Positions 24,282 to 35,745 of a DNA stretch of 64,000 nt are shown here, piece after piece. The DNA lies in NCBI RefSeq assembly GCF_030269925.1, contig NC_085125.1:14967943-15031942 (forward strand), written 5' to 3'. The notes beneath the pieces are model-generated. The model saw only the letters and a program-made list of their open reading frames with translations. It searched no databases and was not told the DNA's origin. Numbering within the stretch: position 1 is the stretch's first letter; the number at the start of each line of letters is the position of its first letter. The DNA comes from Bombyx mori. Lineage: Eukaryota > Arthropoda > Insecta > Lepidoptera > Bombycidae. The translations under genes were made by a program, and so were the position numbers.

Positions 24282-24571
24282 CTAGCTGACCCGGCAGACT
24301 TCGTAGTGCCTCAATCGATAAATAAAAGACCTAAGCTTTTGTATAAAATAAACTTAAAACAAACAAAAGGAATCCGTCCGACGGGGGAAACATCAAAAGA
24401 AAAACAAAATTGTTATTTTTTTAATTCCGAGCATTTTCCTATTTATCTGCCTTTTAAATCTTCTCTGGACTTTCACAAATAATTCAAGACCAAAATTAGC
24501 CAAATCGGTCCAGCCGATCTCGAATTTTAGCGAAACTAACGAACAGCAATTCATTTTTATGTAAATATAGA
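24282..24571 (-). mobile_element. non-autonomous Helitron (same family as 6848-7138)
   Basis: Reverse complement of the same family as at 6848. It starts TCTATATTTACATAAAAATG at 24571 and ends CCGGGTCAGCTAG at 24282, with an A to the left on the plus strand (the required T). Overall similarity is clear, but there are several indels, so the copies are not recent sisters. Confidence 0.75.
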
Positions 24572-25324
24572 CGAAGACATAACGGAGAATTCGCGGCGAG
24601 AACTGAACTCAATTCCGGACAAAATATTTAAGATGTTTTGTTGATTGGATTATTCATTGACGTAAGTGTATTGTTTTTGAAGGAGAATACCTTGAAGGTA
24701 ATGTAAGAAATTTCAACGAATAACTATAATAACATTGTGTGTATTCTTTGTCGTGTCTCCCACCTATAACGAGCTAGCAAAGTCGTCAACTGAATTAGAA
24801 GTTTTTACTTGTAAGTTAGTGATGTTTATAAAAATATTCTAGGGCATCCTCCATAGTACTACATTAATAGTAGATTAAGTAGTGTTTATTGTGAGTAGTA
24901 TTACTTTCATAACATTATAAGTTAGATTAGTTTTCGTCATCATATTATTCTGTCCTATAGTTGTAAGAAACATTGTACTTAGCATATTATCTTGTTTAGT
25001 CGTGCGCACATGGCTTATGTCACAAGCCAGTTTTTTACTTGTTGTTCTTAATTGTGTCTCTTTTTTATTTTGTAATGTGTATGTATTACGTGCCTTATAA
25101 TTAAATAAATACTTGTTTTGTGTTTTATAATTTCTCAAATAATTTCTGTAATCTTGTTTACAAGTAGTTAAGGTAACTTTTTTTCCCCCGTCTACTCGCC
25201 CGTAGCCTGATGAGCTATTCCAGCTACTCCGGGACGGGTAAGGTAATTTTACATTGAGCTTCATAAGTATCGAGAGCTTTACGAACACTAACGGCCCTGG
25301 TATGAGTTTCACCAACTTCAACTG
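24572..25324. other. gene-free stretch
   Basis: A 148-residue minus-strand frame (24875-25321) runs through AT-rich DNA. Its product is low-complexity (Asn, Thr, Lys rich) with no recognisable domain; I treat it as chance. Confidence 0.35.
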
Positions 25325-25700
25325 GACGAACAGATCGTTGGGTAGATAGATGATAGAGATAAGCCGTTGTCAACCGCTGACTACTGTCCGTAAGCCTCGT
25401 TTGAAGAAGTAGAGGTCAGTGCAGTCGGGAATCGTAGTGGGGAGATCATTCTAAAGCTGAGTTGCACACGGCAGAACAGATCTCTGGAAACGCACTGTGG
25501 ATGAACGCAGTGGATCTGTGTAGCGTGGATGAACTCTACTCCGGTGGCGGGCGGTGCGATGGTAAAAACTAGATGATGGGATCGTCTCAAACACTTATTC
25601 AGAACACTCCTCATGGAACATAGGGGACAAAACACAGAGAGAACGGAAACTTCTCCGTAAGCCCAGAGGTTCCAGTTTCTTGTGTGGGATTAGAATTGGG
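25325..25700 (-). mobile_element. Jockey-like LINE fragment
   Basis: On the minus strand this covers the end of the same LINE as 21820-22972: the FCPLCSMRSVLNKCL region, the FIHATQIHCVHPQCVSRDLF-like block and the LPTALTSTSSNEAYGQ end, out of frame with one another. The GTAGGCAG tail is decayed at 25340. A dead fragment. Confidence 0.8.
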
Positions 25701-27856
25701 ATTAAAGCAAAATAACAATAATGTAATAAATAGATTAATAATTTATCATGGTGACGCGGGATGAAGCGGGGTGACTAAGACAATACAACTTCTTAAACGA
25801 CTGAAAAATTGGTGGTATTAACTCGTTGTATCTAAGAGATACAGCACACACCATGTTGGGTGCGCAGCGATCTTTAGTGTGTCTCTGTTTAACGGTTCCC
25901 TGTTTGATATCGTTTGTTAAATATTATCAGTATACAGGTGAGAGCTTAGCCATATAAACTAAGGTACATAGCTTGATTCTCCGTGAACGCTGTCACAACA
26001 GCAATAATAAGTAATCAGTCCGTACACTATTGTATTGTGTAGAACAGTTGTGGGGTAGCGATGTGACGTCACGGACCGTTAAACATTTGATACGTCTGCC
26101 AACTTGTTTGATGATTGTCGGAACGATCCGAAACCAGATTCTTAATTATTTCTGCTCGGGCTAGTCGCTCATAAAGGCATCCTCTGACACTGGCGCCGTC
26201 TTGTTTGATTTCATATTGAATCAATTTCAGTAAATTGTTCAGAGATTGATTGAGAAACTTCAAAAGCTCTTAACTAAAATTCAAGTTCATTAAATCACAG
26301 TGTTCGTACATACGATCGGTGCGGATATACGATCCCTCTCTTTATATATAATATATATTATTATATTTATAATATGTAATTTAAGATGTGAAAGTAAACT
26401 AAGGCAAACCACTCCATTAAAGTTTGTTACAAAACTGAGCGGCGGCGCGGTGAGGCTTGAACCAACGACAACACTAATTGCTACGTTTAGTTTGTAGCAC
26501 TTCGTAGACAATCGTAGCGATTCGTAGCGCTTCGTAGCACTTCGTAGCGGATAAGCGACGAGAGGGTTGAAGTATAGAAATCAGATTTTAAAGGGTCTAC
26601 ATCTGACAACGGTCGCGCTCTGCTGCACGAGAGATCCGCAGTACAGTCCGCCGGCAGAGCACGCGGCCCAACGTCTGTAACTACAGCCTCACCGCTCGCT
26701 CGGTGCTCTACTTGTATATAATGTACAGGCAAACCTTTACGAAGTTAATATGTATATTAATAATAATAATAATAATCAAAACAGACACGTGCTCGCACCC
26801 AAACAGACGTGAACGTACATACACACGCGCACACATACATATTATACTGTCATAAATGCATTACATCAATATACGCGCATCGTCTTAAATATATATTTAG
26901 ATTCAGTTCTTCTTTGATGGGTGATGCTTGAATACCTACTTGCTATCTGAAACTACTAGGTACTATGTACACGTGCTTATAGATATTATTATTGTTATTA
27001 AATAGCGGTTACCCCAAGAATATATTTGCTTCAATGGAAATTTAAACCCAATTTGTAACTATTGTTAACTATTGTATGTATTAGTTTGAAGATAATAATT
27101 GAATTGTAATAAAGCTGCTAGACTGCAACATAATATAAATTGTGAACTTCTAACGCAAAGCGTAAACACTTTGCAGCTTTAGGAAGTTTAGACTTAGTGG
27201 CCGTGGCCAAGTTCACTGGTGCAGCACGTGACGTCACGCCGTGTCGCACACGGGTGTACAGATGCTCTAACACAAGTAAATGTAATCCGACTGTTGCGTT
27301 CCATATGGGCACTTCAAACGCAGCTGCGGTATCTTTTTGATTCTATCATATCTTAAGTACGAGCGCGAGATACACTCTCGGTGATGACATCGATAGATCG
27401 CACCTAGAGACTTAATGTCAACATATAAGACAAATTGATAAGACGAAGCATCATATCGTTCACAAAGGCGTTCGCGAGCATTCATTCGTCTGAGGATAAG
27501 CGAGTGCCAGTAAAATATAAGTAATAATGCGACTCGACGGATTTAAATAAAACCAGAGGCGCGGATCTTAATGGATGCAATTTGGCAACACTGAGAGAGA
27601 AAGTGTTGCCACATTATACACGTCTCATGAATGTATTTAACACTTCTACTGTCTAATATATAGAACGGTCGCGTATTTTCGAATGTCAAGTAAATATTTG
27701 AGAAGAATAAATATTTGACAATGAACCTAATCACGATCACAGCGTCGGCAGCGTTACCAACATAATGTATGCAGTGGTGGGTTAGGAACCACGTGTTGGC
27801 GGCTGGAGAACAAGTATCTATTGTAAATTGTTTTCAAACGAGGTGAAGTTCCTGAA
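25701..27856. other. gene-free stretch with simple repeats
   Basis: No supported gene. A 10-bp tandem unit around CACTTCGTAG/CGCTTCGTAG occupies about 26497-26548, and a short (TAA)n tract 26757-26775. Open frames are short and without recognised motifs. Confidence 0.4.
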
Positions 27857-28080
27857 GCCGCCGTGGCCTGTAGGACAAGATGCGCGGTGCGACTGGGCCA
27901 GCGTTGTAGTCCCGCAGCCAGGTAACAATTTATATAATGAAATACGTACTCAGCACTTGTAATAAAAACTTGCGCAATTATTAGTAGTAGGGCGTCTACA
28001 CATGCGGTGCTCCTGGGGAAACAGCAATACGTTCCGGTCTGAAGGATGAAGCGGTGGTTGTACTATAGAACCGGGCACTT
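27857..28080 (+). mobile_element. Bm1 SINE, degenerate 5' half
   Basis: Head-to-body order of Bm1 is kept (CCGCCGTGGCCTG, then AATTTATATAATGAAATACGTACTCA, then TTGCGCAATTATTAG, then GTTCCGGTCTGAAGG), with large deletions. The B box is lost. An old truncated copy. Confidence 0.6.
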
Positions 28081-28134
28081 GAACCTCTGGTAACCATTAA
28101 CTTGAACCTAGCTTGAAGATCCAGTCACTACTAC

Positions 28135-28891
28135 AAAAAAAAATGTGTGCGTGTACTAGTGTACACACGTAAGAAGTGAAACTTGTTTATGGCCTTATTT
28201 TTCGAAAAATGATCTACATGCAACTTTCTAGAAATTGGTTAAATAAAGTTAAATTAGATAAAGTTTAAACAAAAGGATTTTATTATCATAGACATGAATA
28301 CAAAAAAGTTAAATTAGATAAAGTTTAAACAAAAGGATTTTATTATCATAGACATGAATACAAAACAGATGGCGCGTAACGGAAAAAAGTGACGCGTAAC
28401 CGAAAAATGTGACGGTAAATTTTTTTCCAACGCCGATAAGGAAGTTTCACTTCAAAAAGTTAAATTAGATAAAGTTTAAACAAAAGGATTTTATTATCAT
28501 AGACATGAATACAAAAAAGATGGCGCGTAACGGAAAAATGTGACGCGTAACCGAAAAATGTGACGGTAAATTGAAGTGAAACTTCCTTATCGGCGTTGGA
28601 AAAAAATTTACCGTCACGTTTTTCGGTTACGCGTCACATTTTTCCGTTACGCGCCATCTGTTTTGTATTCATGTCTATGATAATAAAATCCTTTTGTTTA
28701 AACTTTATCTAATTTAACTTTTTTGTATTCATGTCTATGATAATAAAATCCTTTTGTTTAAACTTTATCTAATTTAACTTTATTTAACCAATTTCTAGAA
28801 AGTTGCATGTAGATCATTTTTCGAAAAATAAGGCCATAAATAAGTTTCACTTCTTACGTGTGTACACTAGTACACGCACACATTTTTTTTT
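28135..28891. repeat. near-perfect 319-bp inverted repeat (foldback)
   Basis: The left arm 28135-28453 and right arm 28573-28891 are reverse complements of equal length. By eye I find about three mismatches, i.e. about 99% identity, around a 119-bp spacer. Each arm contains an outer part with the partly palindromic GTGTACTAGTGTACAC. Two head-to-tail 60-bp units (AAGTTAAATTAGATAAAGTT...) and a segment with GGCGCGTAACGGAAAAA follow. Such an arrangement would form a long hairpin in one strand. It could be a foldback transposon or a rearranged satellite. No open frame. Confidence 0.9.
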
Positions 28892-29075
28892 TTTCCAACG
28901 CCGATAAGGAAGTTTCACTTCAAAAAGTTAAATTAGATAAAGTTTAAACAAAAGGATTTTATTATCATAGACATGAATACAAAACAGATGGCGCGTAACG
29001 GAAAAATGTGACGCGTAACCGAAAAATGTGACGGTAAATTTTTTTCCAACGCCGATAAGGAAGTTTCACTTCAAA
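28892..29075 (+). repeat. direct extra copies of the foldback unit
   Basis: The same building blocks as the left arm of the adjacent inverted repeat, here in direct orientation: CCAACGCCGATAAGGAAGTT, the 60-bp unit, the GGCGCGTAACGG segment, then CCAACGCCGATAAGG again at about 29047. The repeat period is about 152 bp. This suggests that the locus was a tandem array before the inversion arose. Confidence 0.8.
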
Positions 29076-29086
29076 AATATATGACG

Positions 29087-29132
29087 CTACCTACTTGTGC
29101 GGGCTTACAATACATGGAGTATACCACCAGTA
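29087..29132 (-). mobile_element. Bm1 SINE, tiny fragment
   Basis: About 46 bp matching one body block of Bm1 on the minus strand (CTACCTACTTGTGCGGGCTT to ACCACCAGTAA). It lies directly beside the foldback repeat and was probably cut by it. Confidence 0.6.
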
Positions 29133-30054
29133 AGTGACGGTCAGTGATCGCAGCTTTTAAACATAAACTCAGAATATGCCTTTGCGCATTCTCTCATCTG
29201 TCGCAACAACCCCGGCAAGAGATGGGCAGGTACTGTTTTATATCTGCACCACACAGAGAATTTGGAATACACACACACACACACACACATACACGCACGC
29301 ATAAGGGATTTCAAATCAATTTTTAAGGAGCTACCTCCAAAAACGTATCGATGGCAAAACAATAAAATTGAGTTAATATTAGTGGAAAATTCACTCTTAG
29401 TTACAACCAACCCTTCGTAGTACGTACCGGTCGCGGTGAGAGCTCGCTGCGACGTCACGGGCTGGACGGCGAGGGAGGCGCGCACCCCTGCACCAGGCGA
29501 CACATCACTAGCGAACACTTACTCAATACAGGGTGTTTGAATAAACTTACTGAATGGCAGGATGGCTTTGAACGTATTCTTGAACATAGTCAGCGTGTTG
29601 GACATCTTGCCGGGGTCTGGGCCCGGGACGTCGCGGCGACCCTGACATACTGCCGGCTGAGCGGGACGTGTCTGCTCTCCAGCCAGTCGTGCCCTTCTCT
29701 TGTGGAATGTCAGCTATTACTGAGAGTACAGGGAAATTATTGAGTCCTCTCAGGGTGCCTATCTGTTTTGTCTTTGGCTTATTTATTGATCGTATGTATT
29801 GCGTTAACAACTCTGCTCCCTGCGCTCGACCAACAAACAGTTCATAATAAATATAGCACTTTGTCTATTCTTTATTGTACACAAAAACATACAGAGACAA
29901 AATTTCTTTACAGCTTAAATTACCTAGTTTATTTATTTTCTTCCAGACGAGCACAATGCCACTACACATAGCTATAATTTAGTCGCTTTTATAATTTACT
30001 AAATTATAATTGTTTAGCCAGAGCACAGAGCCCTTCCACTCAATTGAATATTTT
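29133..30054. other. gene-free stretch
   Basis: No supported gene. An (AC)n tract lies at about 29268-29289. A 125-residue minus-strand frame (29141-29518) reads through that tract and has no other support. Confidence 0.4.
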
Positions 30055-30175
30055 TGGTAGGCAACGGCTTGGCTCTGCCCCTGGCATTGCTGACGTCCAC
30101 GAGTGACGGTAACCGTTTACCATCAAGTGGGCTGTATGCTCGTCTACCTACAAAGGCAATAAAACAAAAACAAAA
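30055..30175 (+). mobile_element. Jockey-like LINE, 3' tail only
   Basis: The last 120 bp of the same LINE as at 21820-22972: GGTAGGCAACGGCTTGGCTC, then CCCCTGGCATTGCTGACGTC, then TATGCTCGTCTACCTACAAA and an A-rich end. An extremely 5'-truncated copy. Confidence 0.8.
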
Positions 30176-31113
30176 AAAACTTCATTGCCGCTTCGGGAAC
30201 TACCGGTCTCTCATTGAAAAACCACAGATTGACTAAAACGTCATTTAAAATTGAAAATGTGGCCAATTGCTATAAGCATTAAGAAAAATGAATATCAGCA
30301 CATAAGGCCCGGCCTCGCTGGCACACTCAACTAATGACATTCACGCCCAGTACGTCCAGAGCCGTGACCCCTTTTGTTTGTTCAAGAACATACCTTATAA
30401 TGTATAGAGATTAACGACTAATTAAACATATTTAGAACTATATAGCCTTTGATCGAGTTCACCAGCACGATTTCTTGATGTCCTGTAAGGGAAGGTCTAC
30501 AGCGTGCTACTGCGGCGCTACGTCAAGCTACGTAATCCTACGCCATGGACGTAGCGCGTAGCATCTGTGAATTGCATACGATGCTCAAGCGTCCGACGCT
30601 CGTTTGCAAGTGCGGTGAACGGTGGGCTGTGACGCCAAACGCCCTCGCCTCCTGCACCGCTCCCGCACCCCGCGCCGCGCGCACTCGCCGCCTCAGTCGA
30701 TAAGGATGACAGTATTGTCCAGGAGCAAGGAGTGTTTATGTTTCTTAATTATACTCATACATGCAAAATATTTTAACCAATAGACAGTGACCATTAAACT
30801 AACGAACATTAAAAGCAAAATACATGACCGACAGCTGGAATACGTGAAGTTATGAATTTTAAAATAATTGGAGTTTTGCCATTGCCGTTTCACAATACGG
30901 CCATTTGAAATGTAATTTATGTAGGATTGCAAATAAATTCTAAATTCAAATGAATTCGATTTATAATCTAAGCAATTGTATTTTCAATTCAATCATTTGT
31001 TTATTGGTTAGTGTTTTATTTTCACTACATTCGTATATTTTTCATCAATATGGATACGATACGAATAAGAATAATTATGGAACACGAGATCTATGGAAGT
31101 AGCAATACTAGTT
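30176..31113. other. gene-free stretch
   Basis: No supported gene. A GC-rich patch at about 30480-30700 contains repeated CTACG words (GCGCTACGTCAAGCTACGTA), and the remainder is AT-rich. Confidence 0.4.
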
Positions 31114-31358
31114 TTACTGGTAGAAGGGCCTCTCGTGAGTCCACGCGGGTAGGTACCGCCACCCTGCCTATTTCTGCCGTGAAGCAGTAATGCGTTTCGG
31201 TTTGAAGGGTGGGGCAGCCGTTGTAACTATACTGAGACCATATATCTCGAGGTGGGTGGCGCATTTACGTTGTAGATGTCTAATGTCTATGTGCTGCAAT
31301 AACCACTGAATACCAGGTGGGGGCTGTGAGCTCGTCCACCCATCTAAGTATTAAAAAA
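31114..31358 (+). mobile_element. Bm1 SINE, 5'-truncated
   Basis: The 3' two thirds of Bm1 on the plus strand, from the TTACTGGTAGAAGGGCCTC block through CGTTTCGGTTTGAAGGGTGG to CCACCCATCTAAG and an A run. A short duplication (GTCTAATGTCTATG) lies at about 31278. It ends just upstream of a mariner relic. Confidence 0.88.
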
Positions 31359-31479
31359 ACCGCTCAAAGGGCTCACAACGTTAATTACGTGTACGGAGTG
31401 GACACTGCAGACGAACGTACGATTTTTTGTTGATTTGAACGCTTACGACAGGGATAGATAAATCAAAATCTAAAAATGA

Positions 31480-32310
31480 CCTCCATGGTCGCGGAAAAAC
31501 GAAAGACAACAATGACGAATTAATGGCGATAGTGGAAGCAGACGATACTCAATCTACCGTTGAGTTAGCAGCAGTTACTTTCAACGTTCGCATCAATTTA
31601 ATATTGGTTCATTTGCGTCAAACTGGCAACGAAATATATTGATAAGTGTGTGCCGCACGAATTGAACAATAATAGCTGGCGCGACGAGCGCGATAAGGTG
31701 CATTGCCTGGCTTAACAGACACAGAAACGAAGACATTTTGAACCGCAATGTAACTTGTGATGAGAAATTTATTCTTTTTGATAGTCGTAAGCGGCTATCA
31801 TGTTGTTTAGACCCTGGCTTAGAAAAAAAACTTAGAATTTCATCTGATTGTTTGACTAACCGTAACTGTGTAGTGATCTAGTACCGGTAAAGTTCATCAC
31901 AGCTTCTTTCAAAATGGTACAATGGATGCGCACTCTGAGGAATTGGACACAATGATGGAGAAGCACGCGAATCTCTAGCCAGTGTTTATTAATCACTCAT
32001 CTCCGCTGCTTCTACACGACAACGTCTGTCCTCATACAGCATAACCGACGACTTCGAAGCTACAAGAGCAAGAGTTTGAAGTTTTATCTCATTACCGTAG
32101 TCACCAGACCCTGCGCCGACATATTTCTACTTTCTTCAAAGTTTGAACAACTGCTTGGCGGGGAAACATTAAATACCGAGAGGCAGTACAAAATGCTTTT
32201 GAAGAGTTTTTTGACTCCCGTACATCTGAATTTTTCAAGAAGGCTTTGAAAAATTACCACTGTTCTGGCAGAAATGCATCGATAACGTGGCCATATATAG
32301 ATTGATAGTT
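31480..32310 (+). pseudogene. decayed mariner transposase relic
   Basis: Pieces of a mariner transposase follow one another on the plus strand in different frames. They include a helix-turn-helix end with LRQTGN (about 31615), KWVPHELN-like text (about 31645), VTCDEKFILFDSRKR (first Asp, about 31753), LLHDNVCPHTA (second Asp, about 32012) and SHPRYSPDPAPTYF (about 32090), where the third Asp site reads as Tyr or is lost. This is a DD34D-type element by layout. No terminal repeats were found, and there are many stops. Confidence 0.7.
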
Positions 32311-32599
32311 TTTTTTTCTTTTCTATAATTACATAAACTATACTAAGCGGCAATGTCGTAGGAAAAGACATGCTTTTTTTTAAAGCTGCGCAACGTTTAC
32401 AATCATATCATATTGTGAAATTCACTAAATCATTTTTAAAGGGATTTCAGTTAAAGTAATTGATTAGAGTTTTAAATTTTGATTAGACTGTGTTAGTCGC
32501 GCTTAGATATACACAGGTAACATGTTGATATTATCCTAATAGAATTATGAGAAGTAAATCTGACGCCACAAAAAAGAACGAAATCTGAGATAGAGATGT

Positions 32600-32788
32600 T
32601 GCAAGCTCTCAGAGTAGAGGAGCGAGCGGACCGAGCGCGCAGTGGGTGCGCGGCGTTAGTTGTAGGCAGCTCGCGTCGGTGGCTGCACCGCGCCGACACT
32701 CGCCGACACACGCCGACACTCGCCGACACGCGCCGAAACACGCCGACACACGCGACCGGCGCGCTCCTGTAAACTGTTCGGAGATATC
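32600..32788 (+). promoter_or_regulatory. possible CpG-rich 5' untranslated exon and promoter
   Basis: A locally GC- and CpG-rich stretch ends at GATATCTCGCGA followed by GTGAGTGTG, a good plus-strand splice donor. The same strand holds the Dpr-like gene, whose start-codon exon at 39729 is preceded by a good acceptor (CTTGTTTCAG, about 39676-39685). I infer that this may be a non-coding first exon of that gene, 7 kb upstream. No TATA box is visible, and the minisatellite within could equally explain the composition. Confidence 0.22.
32689..32756. repeat. 11-bp minisatellite (CGCCGACACTC)n
   Basis: About six copies of an 11-bp unit, CGCCGACACTC, with variants ending ACA, ACG or AACA. It lies within the CpG-rich block. 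Confidence 0.8.
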
Positions 32789-33702
32789 TCGCGAGTGAGT
32801 GTGAAGTGCTGGGTTCTTATTATTATCTGGATTCGGACAATGTCATAAAGGTACTATTGTATAATAATAAAACCACGTCTTTTGCAATTAATAATAACTA
32901 TTTAGGTACTTTGTAAACAGATGTAAAACTGCAGATTGCTTTATTGGCTTGAAACTTTTATTGAAAGTTACGAAAATTGCTAGCCTTTGATATGTAACTT
33001 TAGTTTTACATTTAGTTTGAAATTGATCATTTCATCATTTTTGAATTGAAATTATTAAAATAATTATTTTAGTAAAGGTTTTCAATTAATTAAATTTAAA
33101 ACTAACATAAATGATTTTAATATGACTCTTTATTTTGAATGAGTTTTTCCGTATAATGTTCCTCTAGTATTGGCATCCATGAGGTCGTAAGTACATAATG
33201 TCGCTCTGACTGCCCCGGGTGCGAGTCGACCTGCCTCGACCTGCCGTCATGTCGCCGCTGATTGTGATTATATCGTCACGCACCGCGTGATGTGACGGCT
33301 CGCGACTCGCGGCATGACGACGACACGATGACGACACGTCGCATGTAAACAGCAAATAATGTTTTTGAAACGAGAAAAACTGCTTTAATAACATAGCTTA
33401 TGCAAATGCAAATCAATGAACTAATATAAAATTATTATGGCTAATGTATAATATTTGATAGTATAAACATTAAGTATGAACCAAGTGCACAAGAGTAGTA
33501 GAAAAACAGCATCCTCAGCACTGCGTAAGTGAATGTGCCTATGAGAGGGTTGACATCGAACGCCATCATCGGCCCGAGTCTCGTCCGTGATGAGAGCACC
33601 ATCGTCTACGAGCCGTCCCGACTTCGTCATTTATTTCCGTACTGTAGTCCGTGGAACAGTAACAGTTTCGCGGTTTAACTTACACTCGCGATTCTCAAGT
33701 GG

Positions 33703-33781
33703 CTTCACCTCGCTTCACCTCGCTTCACCTCGCTTCACCTCGCTTCACCTCGCTTCACCTCGCTTCACCTCGCCTCAACTC
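33703..33781. repeat. 10-bp minisatellite (CTTCACCTCG)n
   Basis: Seven perfect copies of CTTCACCTCG followed by a CCTCAACTCG variant. It is probably length-polymorphic. Confidence 0.92.
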
Positions 33782-35745
33782 GCACAACTTTCTGCGTCGT
33801 TTCATAAATCAAATTATACACAACCCAGTTCGTGCGGCCGAGTCGGACTCCGCTCGCCGCCCCGCCGCCGCCCCGCCGCCGCCCCGCCGCGCCCGGCGTT
33901 ACCACTTCTCCAATCAGCCGCTGCCGCTACTCTATACAATCTAATGCATTCATACTAAAAAGTAAATTCATTTAACCGCTCGCCTCGTCCAGAGTCGGAT
34001 CTGACCTGACGCTGCTGCGTCGCTCCGGCTCTATCACTGCAAGAACTAGTTGATCATTTTCAAACAGTTAGTTCCTTAACTGTAACTGATAATATTAAAT
34101 TTCTCTCTCGTTAAATACTGAGCCCTTCGGGGATGACAACATAAATCGAGCATTGCGACTGTGCCGATGAGAGTCTAAGGCTGTAAAATCTTCAAGATGG
34201 GTAATATCAGTTGTCACGGTACTGAAATAACATAAAAACCGTAAAATAAAATCAAGACTGCAATGTGCGGAGATGTATGCGCAGTGTGACCAGGTTGCAG
34301 GGACGACTGAACCTCGCATCTGTAACTGAAATATTTGGAACTGAATTAACAAGTCGACGACGTTCTTAGTGTTTCAATATATCTTCACAACATGCACAAT
34401 AGAATAAAGACTTACACCAAATAAGTAATGTAGTCAGTGCCAGCCAGTGACTTCCGAACATAGCCAGCGCTGTTAGCGTATAACTACACCATCGCCCATG
34501 GATATCGACAACGGAAACAACCATTCTCGTTCTGCCGTTTCTACAAACTGACCCGCTTGATTGTCCCATTCGTGACTTAATAATGCAAGAATACGTGCGT
34601 CTCCCACGAAATCACTTCTAAACTCACCACATAGTGAGCGCGTGCTTTCTACGAGCCTCTTGGCTCCGTCATGTGGCGCACGGAGGTGCACGAGGCCGTA
34701 CATTTACTGACAACCGTATGTCAGAAATGTATCTTGTTAATGATTCGGCTTTGATCAGCGTGTCTCCGCATTAGAGCATCCTTTTGGTAACGAAGGGAAA
34801 GTGCTCTAGATTTAATTTTGTCCGATCACCGATATAGAGTTGTTTGAGTTCAACATAACATCTTGAGGTGCCGGAATGTATCGGAACCTAGGCGTTACTT
34901 CTTACTGAGGAATCATTGAAATGAACTTGCTACCGGCAACTGAGGGTAATGATAATACTTTCAGAGGCTTTTTCATTTGTTACTTTGTAAATTGAGACAT
35001 GAGGTAGAATTTTCAATTTAATTACGCGAATAATTGATTTATAGATGTAGTGTGAGTGGGGAGGTGTGCTTATCGTGCTGTCGCTACTGTCACTAGGACC
35101 AGTCTTGTGAGGACGGTCTTCACAATCTACAAGTAATTCTAATATATTTATACAATTCTTGACGATTCCGAACTCACTACAGCTCTACAACTCTACAAGT
35201 CGCCCGGCTAGTTGATGTCTGGCCTGCAGAGGCGGGTGCGAGCAACGGACATCGCTCGACGTTCAATAATGACTTGTGCTACTTTTAATATAATGTGAAT
35301 TAAAGACGAAAGCTATCGCTTTTAATGTAAGAAAAACTGTAGGTACCTGGACATTTCTGAATTTACAATAACGGACAGTTTGATGGTAAAATGTTGTTGA
35401 CGTGATCAGTACTGATTATTATCAGCCTGTCGAGGGCTGATCCTCGTTATAACGACTCATCAGTCAAAGCAACTTTACTGATGCCCTCCGATCAACTGCG
35501 ACACAACATTTCGCGTAGTCCCAGTCCCAGGGCTTCGAAATAAAATTATCAGTAGGCCGAGAGCTATATTATTTAGTTACGAAGAGACTTATGACTTCAG
35601 CCTGTGCAGCTTGACCCCGTGAGGGAGTGTCGGTGTACGGTGCCACCTCATATCGAATATCATTTATAGACAGCGAGTGCAGTCGGGATATTCTAGAGGA
35701 GGCTAGTGATAACCCGCCTTACTGTGTCCGCCTTCTTCTACAATA

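Larger units (their letters stand above)
32311..35743. other. gene-free stretch with two minisatellites and a CpG-rich block
   Basis: No supported coding gene. It holds the 11-bp repeat at 32689-32756, the 10-bp repeat at 33703-33781 and a CpG-rich candidate first exon (32600-32788), each listed separately. A GC-rich (CCGCCGCCC)n tract lies at 33857-33895. The 123-residue frame at 33587-33958 is produced by these repeats. Confidence 0.4.

Noticed and set aside
24875..25321. 148-codon minus-strand frame
   Set aside because: Low-complexity product from AT-rich DNA, no homology that I recognise, no promoter or splice context.
29141..29518. 125-codon minus-strand frame near the foldback repeat
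   Set aside because: Reads through an (AC)n tract giving a Cys-Val run; no recognisable domain.
33587..33958. 123-codon frame with repeated TSLHLASPRF text
   Set aside because: Translation of the CTTCACCTCG minisatellite and a CCGCCGCCC tract; no other support.
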